Shown here piece after piece: positions 57,400-64,000 of a stretch of DNA of 64,000 nt. The stretch covers positions 134,934,946-134,998,945 of the forward strand of contig NC_041405.2 of the NCBI RefSeq assembly GCF_900747795.2. Direction: 5' to 3'. The stretch comes from Erpetoichthys calabaricus (taxonomy: Eukaryota > Chordata > Cladistia > Polypteriformes > Polypteridae). The notes beneath the pieces were generated by a model. The model saw nothing but the letters and a program-made list of their open reading frames with translations, was not told the origin of the DNA and made no database searches. The position numbers and the translations under genes were made by a program. Numbering within the stretch: position 1 is the first letter of the stretch; every line of letters begins with the position of its first letter.

Positions 57400-58176
57400 T
57401 AATGTATCAGAGAGTATATTTTTGTAGCCTACCTGTAATGAAATAGACAGCTTTATTTTTCTGAAATGTATAATTTATAAAACATTGCATTTTTAGTCTT
57501 GTAATCATTGATCTTTGTGTGCCTATCTGTCAGTCTGACAAAAAAAAGTACTTTTGTAGTTTGTTTAGAGACCGTGAATTCCATTTACATTAGGGTAGAA
57601 TGGTTTCTTAATTATCAGTATTTTTTGTAAAACATGCTGCCAGTGAAACCCTTGCACTCTTGTGAACTGCAACACAACCATAACTTACACATGTGGTTCC
57701 TCAGTTTTCTTCTAAGATGCTCACAAAATATTCATGCTTATATCACCAATTACAGATATTTTAATGGTGCTCAGATTTTCTCTCTTGATTGGTAACTCTA
57801 AAATGCCCCCAAATAATAATTGTGGCTGTGTAAATGAGTGTGCCCAGTGATTAAGTAGTTTCTTATCTGCAGTACTAATGAGAATTTTTTTTTGTGCTTT
57901 GTTAATGCTTTCCTTAAGCAGTAAACTGGTGAAAGACTTCTGTTTTTGGTTAGTCATCACTAGAAGTGGTGATGAAAGGCATTCTGCCAGCTCCTTGCCA
58001 AAGAAACTAAGCTGCCTGATGTGTTTTGCCTTTCTCATTACAATTTTGTTAGGAGTGAGCTTTATAGCCAGCATTTGTACAGATGGACAGAGTGGAGTAA
58101 GGTGTCTCTTCAACATTTTGCTCTGTTGAAGGCATAACCAGCTTCTTTTAAATGCCCCCAGCTTCAAAAGTTAAAA
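57400..58176 (+). other. MYO9B intron 5, no secure gene
   Basis: A 148-codon minus-strand open frame at 57721-58167 lacks recognised motifs and splice sites. Composition and context suggest chance or old debris. The sequence ends at the A flanking the Helitron. Confidence 0.45.
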
Positions 58177-59900
58177 TCTATATATATAATTCACTAAGGC
58201 ATGCAAGACATCATGGAGCACGCAAGACAGAGCCAGAGCCACGCCAACCAACTCTTAAGAATTCACTAAGTCCATGGCAAGCAAGACGCATGCAAGACAG
58301 AGCCACACCTGCCAACAATTCACTAAGCAGCCGACCATGGCACACGCACGACAGCCACGCCCGCCAACAATTCAAGCATTTGCCAAGAATGTTTTCATTA
58401 ATCAAAAATGAAAGTCGGAGGTTTGAAGACGATCACATACCGTCATAGTTCCAACCATAAACGATGCCGCCTGGCGATCCGGCGGCATTATTCCCATGTC
58501 CTGCCGGGCAGCCAACCGGGTAACCAAAGTCTTCAGGTTCCAGGGGGAGTATGGTTGCAAAGCTGAAACTTAAAGGAATGACGGAAGGGCACCACCAGGG
58601 GCCTCATGTATAACGCCGTGCATAGAACTCACACTATAACATGGCGTAAGCACAAAAGCGGGAATGTGCGTACGCACAGAAAAATCCAGATGCAGGAATC
58701 TACGCACGCAAACTTTCACGTTACATATCACTAACATGTCTAAACAGAATAAGATGATAATACAATTTACATTTCAACTGTTCCTTTTCTAATACGCTAG
58801 AAATCAAACATAAATGTATTCAGCATTTGAAATTTATTGTCCCTCAAAAGCATTCCACTACATAAATCCCTATCAGTGTGAAAAGTAACGTACGTGCACG
58901 CGCCTTCTGGCCCGCCCCAACTCCTCCCAGAATTACGCCTCTTTGAATATGCAAATCAATATAAATAGCCTTCTGTGAAAAGACAATGGGAAAAGCATGG
59001 GGGGAAATATAAGAATTTCAGTGAATACCAAGTGGAGGCAATGGAAAAACGTACTATTTGTTGGTTTAAACAGTGGTATAATCAACAAAAGGAAGTTGAT
59101 CGAGTGACAGAGCATTGGAGAAACTCGAAAGCTCAAATTCACAAAGTCGCACAGTGCCCGAAATAAAAAAGAAATCACATTTCAAAGTCGCCGTTAAAAG
59201 GCGAGTCGTAGCCCACCGTCTGAGTGTCATATGAAAGCTTATTAGAGTACAGACAAAAAAAATAGGCACACAGTGGGGAAAAAAACACGAAATGTCAACT
59301 TTAATCTCGAAATTTCCACTTTAATCATGTAGTTTATTTTGCCATTAAAGTAGAACATCATAAACTTCATCTTAAAATCGTTTAATTTACTAGTTTCTCA
59401 AATCCCATTGTAACTAAAGTGGCACATTAAATGCTTTGCTCTGTATTTGATCTTCTATGTGCTCTACATGTGTGAATCACTACCTGCTTCTTAAATGGGC
59501 TTTCTCTTTCTCCGACAGGACACATAATCCATTACATTCGTGATATTACAGCTCTCTGAATAATTAAAATACTGAGATGTATAAGTGATATCTTTTTCAT
59601 AATGATAGGAATGAAAGCATGTTATTAAACATGGGAACACGGTGGCGCAGTGCTTGTTCATATCTCACGCAAGAGGCTTGCTGCGCCATGCGCGACCTTC
59701 AATGAAATAATTTATCACAGCAGTACTGTCTCTTTCAAACGTACTAACCTCCAATTCCTGTCCTTACTTTTCTTTCTCCAAAAACCCAATCGCCACACAA
59801 TCAGCTATATAGACGTGAAGCCATCTATAAGCTTAAAATGCCGATTCTTCAAAACTTTTAAGAAACATTAAAATATCTTCGTAGTACATGTTTAATTATT

Positions 59901-60000
59901 CTATCCGTCTAGCATTCCAGTGTCGCGTCAGGACCAGTAAGAATACAACGCAATGCAGGAACAATCCCTGAACTAGCTAGCGCTGCGGCACCGTGTCCTC
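59901..60000 (-). repeat. short tRNA-like SINE with 15-bp target duplication
   Basis: The 15-bp direct repeat ACATGTTTAATTATT at 59886-59900 and 60001-60015 brackets 100 bp. Read on the minus strand it starts GGACACGGTGCCGCAGCGCT, similar to V-SINE/tRNA heads, with a poorly preserved B box. A second head-like sequence in plus orientation (ACACGGTGGCGCAGTGC) lies at about 59637. Confidence 0.6.
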
Positions 60001-60435
60001 ACATGTTTAATTATTAACAATACAGATTATTTAAATGAAGTTAAAGTTTTATCTGTATAATATAATCAACATATTTTGCTGCATTTCATCTTAAAAATGA
60101 ATACCGTCATCATATGTAAATACGCGCTTTATAAAGTGGCGCAGGTTGTGCAATATTATAACTGTAGTGCAAGTTTACAGTGAGGTAATTGTACTTATAA
60201 GTAAACAGTTCTACAAGGAGCACTTGATGGACTGATTGAGTGCGTTTATAGTTCTTGGGATGAAACCTTTTCTAAACCGCGAAGTCCGTACTGGGAAGTC
60301 TCTAAAGTGTTTTGCCGTGGCTCAGGCAGCGTCTGCTTCATGCTGTATACCGATATTTCTCTTTCCGATCAGCTGCTGCTGTGACTCCTCACTCAGATAC
60401 AGTGATATAAGTACTCCGACTGGTACAGTGAGAGT

Positions 60436-60500
60436 AATATGGAAAAAGATGATCTGCTGTGGCAACCCTCAACGGGAGCAGCTGAAAGAAGAAGAAGATG
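60436..60500 (+). repeat. 65-bp LINE 3'-end insertion with 10-bp target duplication
   Basis: The direct repeat CAGTGAGAGT (60426-60435 and 60501-60510) brackets GATGATCTGCTGTGGCAACC, then AACGGGAGCAGCTGAAAG and an AAGAAG tail. This is the 3' end of the RTE-like LINE found reversed at 27099. It is an extremely 5'-truncated insertion. Confidence 0.8.
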
Positions 60501-61944
60501 CAGTGAGAGTTACAATGCTAAAGCAGTTATGGTATTTGGAATACTATGGCTATTCCCTGGACCATTATATTGCTGCAGGTTAATTACAATCAGATGCGTT
60601 ACACTAATAAACAATATGCAGTTAGTTTCAGTGTATTTATAAAGCCGCGTCAGGAATGTGGAGCTAAGAAAGAAAGGGTGTCCACGCAGGAACAGTAGCA
60701 CTGCTTTGACGCTGGGTGCCGCCAGTCTGCAAAACCGAGCGGAGAAATTGCGTACGCCAAGGTATGAGTTACAGTGGAAATGTGCGTGGCTTTACGCCAA
60801 GTTTAGGTTTTATACATCGCGATTTGAGCGTGGAAACGGGAGTACGCAACATTTCTGTGCGTACGCACCATTTATACATGAGGCCCCAGGTGTGGAGCCT
60901 TTCGCTTAATTTGACTCAACACGGGAAACCTCACCCGGCCCGGACACGGAGAGGATTGACAGATTGATAGCTCTTTCTTGATTCTGTGGGTGGTGGTGCA
61001 TGGCCGTTCTTAGATGATGGAGCGATTTGTCTGGTTAATTCCGATAACGAACGAGACTCCCTCCTGCTAAATAGTTACGCGACCCCCGAGCAGTCGGCGT
61101 CCAACTTCTTAGAGGGACAAGTGGCTTTCAGCCACGTGAGATTGAGCAATAACAGATCTGTGATGCCCTTGGATGTCCGGTACTGCACGCGCGCTACACT
61201 GAATAGATCAACGTGCGTCTACCTGGCGCCAAGAGGCATGGGTAAGCCGTTGAACCCCATTCGTGATGGAGACCGGGGCTTGCAATTGTTCCCCACGAAT
61301 GAGGAATTCCCAGTAAGTGCGGGTCATACGCTCGTACTGATTAAGTCCCTGCCCTTTGTACACACCCACCCTCGCTACTACCATGGTCGGGTGACTTGGT
61401 GGATTATATATAGAAAAGCAGCCGGAACCGCAAAGAACAATGAAAAGTCAACGTGGCTCAGAGGTGCATGTGGACTGTAGCAGAGTCGAAAGCGACTGAG
61501 GCGGTGTTTGGAAAATGAACAGTCAACGTGACTCACAGGTACATGTGGACTGTACACAGACGAAAGCAACTCGGGTGAGGAGTTGGGGGCGGGCACATGA
61601 GCAGGCAGTGTGTACTGAACGATGACTAAGAGATGACTAAGAAATCAGCAGACTAGAATGGCGAGGGGGGTGGAATGGGCATCCTTCCCCTCTCCCCCCG
61701 TTCCGCCCTCCGCGCCCGAGTGCCGTCCAGCCCCGTCCCTCGCTCTGGAAGGTGGAGGCGCGATGGCGGTCCTCCAGTTTTCAGTCACGGACAATTGTAT
61801 GTTGCCATCTCCAGAGTTCCATCTTTTCATTCACCTACAGTCGTATCCTCAAACCCACCCCATTTGGACAACTGTGTCTTTCAGGAAGTGTTCACCCATC
61901 AATACATAATTATGCGACGTATGCTACGCCGCGGGTTGGCTAGT

Positions 61945-63399
61945 ACAACATGAAAGCCATACTTGATTGAAGAAATAAACAGGCTGTTCAAAAAATGTAT
62001 GTGCTGTCAATTAATTAAGTTAGTGTTAATTAGGCCTAAAATATCCTTATGTAAAATATTGAATATTTCCCCTTGCCTGTATCGTTGTGTGCTCCTAACC
62101 TTAACCTTATTAGAGGTAAATTTTAAAAATTTAATCAAAAATAATTTTCACCTTACTCTGCACAACTAAGCATCATGTGTCTTGTAATTGTACACTTTTT
62201 TTTTTCCAAAATAGCCAGTTCATATTTTTGGATAGCTTATGTTTTCATTTGCTTAAGCTACAGTCTTCTGTTAATTAGAACAGACTTTTCCTTATCAGAT
62301 GTGTGTTGGATAATCACCAGCTTCTTAAACTGAAGATTGAACATCTCTCTGATATCTTGTCCACTTCATAGGAAGGGTAGACCTTGAAGCCTGATGAGTA
62401 GTTCAGACAGGCAGATTTTATATTGTTTGTTTACCCAACCTGGTTTGCCATAAATTGTATTATCTTTACAAGTCACGCACAGTGGAATTGTGGAAAATTT
62501 GCACAGAAAAAAAAGCATAATTACATGTACTTCTCTCCATGCTGCCAAATGTGAGAATCTGTAATATTCTTGCTATTCTGTGTTATATTTAAAAAGGGGG
62601 TAATGTGTGTCTTTACATGTTCTATAAATTGAAAACTCGAATGTAGTTAATGATTGCATTGTAATGATCTTTGTTTGGCTCATCATTATACTTTGTAAGT
62701 GCTTTACAAAGAACAGAAAATAAGTATGCAGTTTATTCCTAATACCAGATGAATACTCAGTTTAACAAAGTGCTATGCAGTTTTGAATCTAGAAGGAGAG
62801 CAGAGGGGTAGAAAGACCTAAAGAAAACCAAAACATTCAAGGGTGTGCTGTCATATTTGTCCTTCTATTTGTCCAAGAGACTTTGCGTCATTCTACTTCT
62901 CGTATAGTATAATCTCCTCGTGCATTATAGCAGAGAGTGTGAATCCAGCCCATGTTGCAGTGAAACTCTGCGCAAAAAAAAAAAAAAAAAAAAAGCTCAA
63001 TACAAAAAGCGGATGAGGATTTGGAACAACATAGAATTTTGTTTTATTTTTGATGGCTATTATGTAACTTTGATCAGTGAGAACCAGTGTTCATTGCACA
63101 TGAAAAATTGTTAGTATCCTGAAAGTTATATTGAAAAATATATGTAATCCCCATACTTTTCAAAATATTTCCAAAAGAATACATATTTTATCATTTTTTC
63201 AGACTTATTTATTGATCTACAGTTACAATTGGAAATGTTCAACGCCCTCACTTCAAAACACATTATAACGAAATGAGTCAAGGTTAAGTAAAATGTACAA
63301 CAAAAAGCCTCATTAAACAACAAAATATTTATTGGTACATATGCATTAATTGACTTAACTTTGAGTTCAAATGAAAAAGTCATTATTTTCATAAATGTA
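61945..63399 (+). other. MYO9B intron 5, no gene seen
   Basis: AT-rich unique-looking sequence with a 22-base A run at about 62974-62995. Nothing recognised. The exact start of the next Tc1 relic is not clear and may lie here. Confidence 0.5.
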
Positions 63400-64000
63400 T
63401 GCGTGCACTATTATTCAACCCACAATTTCAGTACATTTTGGGGAATCCTTTAGCCTTACTTTATAACTTCTCAGTTATAAAATAAGTGCTGACTAGCTTC
63501 TTGCACCTCTCTATTGGAATCTTATCCCATTCTTAACATGCAAAAAGTCTTCAGCTCATTGATGTTTGATGACATCTGTGATTCTGCTGCTGCCTTTAAA
63601 TCTCACAAAAGACTTTGTATGTGATTTATATCTGTGCACTGAGATTTATATCTGTGCACTGAGAGAGCCACTCTTGAACATTCCAGGAAATATTTCTTAA
63701 CCAAGCTTTGGTTGACTTGGAGGTGTGCTTGGGATCATTGTCTTGGTGGAGAGTCCATTGATCACCAAGGTTCAATTTCCCAACAGATGGTATCACATTT
63801 TTAAAAATGGCCTGATATTCCTGGGGATCCATGATGCCAGGTATGTGATCAGGATTTCCAGTTCTGCAGCAGAAGAACATTCCCCCCATGATCAGTGACC
63901 CACCTCTGTGCTTGACAGTAGGGATCATACTCGTCTAGTCATAAGCCTGGCCTCTTTCACTCCAGACATACTGTGGTTCATGTGTCCAAATAGTTCTAGT
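63400..64000 (-). pseudogene. degraded Tc1-like transposase, runs off the window
   Basis: On the minus strand 63928-63626 reads MIPTVKHRGGSLIMGGMFF and [20 protein letters not shown], matching the Tc1 pattern [18 protein letters not shown] and QQDNDPKHT. The region that should read SPDLNPIE is corrupted to SQCTDINLSAQI, so the third catalytic position is lost. A small tandem duplication (GAGATTTATATCTGTGCACT) lies at about 63623-63661. This is a fourth Tc1 family, old and broken, and its inverted ends were not located. Confidence 0.75.

Larger units (their letters stand above)
58599..60886 (+). mobile_element. Harbinger-like element inserted in the rRNA segment
   Basis: Inverted ends GGGCCTCATGTATAA are flanked by the 3-bp repeat CAG (58596-58598 and 60887-60889), as expected for PIF/Harbinger. 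At 58975-59166 it encodes KNFSEYQVEAMEKRTICWF then EHWRNSKAQIHKVAQ, which resembles the Myb/SANT-like DNA-binding protein of Harbinger elements. The DDE transposase is not found. It contains a foldback-module relative (59265-59560), a small SINE (59901-60000) and a LINE stub (60436-60500). It is non-autonomous. Confidence 0.75.
58374..61382 (+). pseudogene. 18S rRNA segment (about 715 nt), split by a transposon
   Basis: 58374-58598 and 60887-61382 together follow the 18S small-subunit rRNA. Blocks include AAGCATTTGCCAAGAATG, GAAAGTCGGAGGTTTGAAGA, AGTATGGTTGCAAAGCTGAA, TTAATTTGACTCAACACGGG, GGTGGTGCATGGCCGTTCTT, GTCTGGTTAATTCCGATAAC, TAGAGGGACAAGTGGC and CCCTGCCCTTTGTACACACC. The segment covers the end of the central domain and the 3' major domain and stops at CGCTACTACC in helix 44. 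Sequence changes are spread throughout, so it is not functional rRNA, and there is no rDNA spacer. The 164-codon open frame at 60986-61480 is rRNA read as protein. Confidence 0.92.
58177..61943 (+). mobile_element. Helitron carrying an 18S rRNA segment
   Basis: The 5' end is TCTATATATATAATTCACTA after A (58176). The 3' end is a GCGACGTATGCTACGCCGC hairpin, a spacer and CTAG (61940-61943) before T. The first 200 bp contain imperfect repeats of about 57-71 bp with AATTCACTAAG and GCAAGACAGAGCCAC. From 58374 to 61382 it carries 18S rRNA sequence, interrupted by a Harbinger-like element (58599-60886). The 3' region (61383-61943) has two copies of an AGTCAACGTG..CTCA block about 79 bp apart and a GC-rich stretch. 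It encodes no Rep/helicase protein. Without the Harbinger insertion the Helitron would be about 1.48 kb. Confidence 0.8.

Noticed and set aside
57721-58167. A 148-codon minus-strand frame just left of the Helitron.
   Set aside because: No known motif, and neighbouring sequence shows no exon signals. Open frames of this length occur by chance in AT-rich DNA over 64 kb.
60986-61480. A 164-codon open frame that could be taken for a novel protein.
   Set aside because: The DNA is 18S rRNA sequence carried by the Helitron, so the translation has no protein meaning.
1-64000. CRISPR arrays, bacterial operons, phage genes or tRNA genes.
   Set aside because: The repeats present are eukaryotic transposons and microsatellites. 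tRNA-like sequences are SINE heads without a full cloverleaf. Nothing supports a prokaryotic or viral origin.

Overview
This is vertebrate nuclear DNA, almost certainly from a ray-finned fish. The evidence is a short-exon host gene with canonical GT-AG introns, a MYO9B orthologue, and a dense mix of fish-type repeats: V-SINEs, several Tc1 families, hAT, Harbinger and Tigger elements, RTE-like LINEs and Helitrons. The abundance of V-SINEs ending in CCATCCATCC, with the LTR and Helitron families here, reminds me of bichir/reedfish genomes, but that is memory and not proof.

Host genes. A small minus-strand gene of at least eight short exons lies at about 1.9-4.4 kb. I could not identify it. It is head to head with the plus-strand gene MYO9B (unconventional myosin IXb). 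MYO9B has a probable untranslated first exon near 5.2-5.4 kb, a 17 kb first intron, a large exon 2 (22364-23260: start codon, Ras-association domain and motor P-loop), a 22.7 kb second intron, and exons 3-5 at 45927-46021, 46103-46165 and 48674-48773. The reading frame is open through all of them and leaves the window in intron 5, so everything from 48774 to the right end is probably MYO9B intron.

Introns as a transposon record. Intron 1 holds V-SINE fragments including an inverted pair (12.1-12.55 kb), a Helitron with a MITE inside it, a hAT element with an internal foldback and a V-SINE near its end, a solo LTR, a LINE relic and a Helitron remnant coding for part of the Helitron protein. 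Intron 2 holds a three-level nest (old Tc1, then RTE-like LINE, then younger Tc1, 25.65-31.19 kb), a SINE, a truncated LTR element, a hAT MITE, a Helitron 5' relic abutting another Tc1, a Tc1 with an uninterrupted 346-residue transposase (40197-41237), a Tigger-like MITE with an internal minisatellite, and a relic of an unnamed repeated protein family (44.2-44.8 kb). Intron 5 holds a Tigger derivative, two more Tc1 relics, V-SINE pieces and a large Helitron at 58177-61943.

The most unusual find is in that last Helitron. It carries about 715 nt of 18S ribosomal RNA sequence, and a Harbinger-like element has landed inside the rRNA segment, leaving a CAG target duplication. Long open stretches in that area are translations of rRNA and are not protein genes. 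I found no CRISPR array, bacterial operon, tRNA gene or intact viral element.
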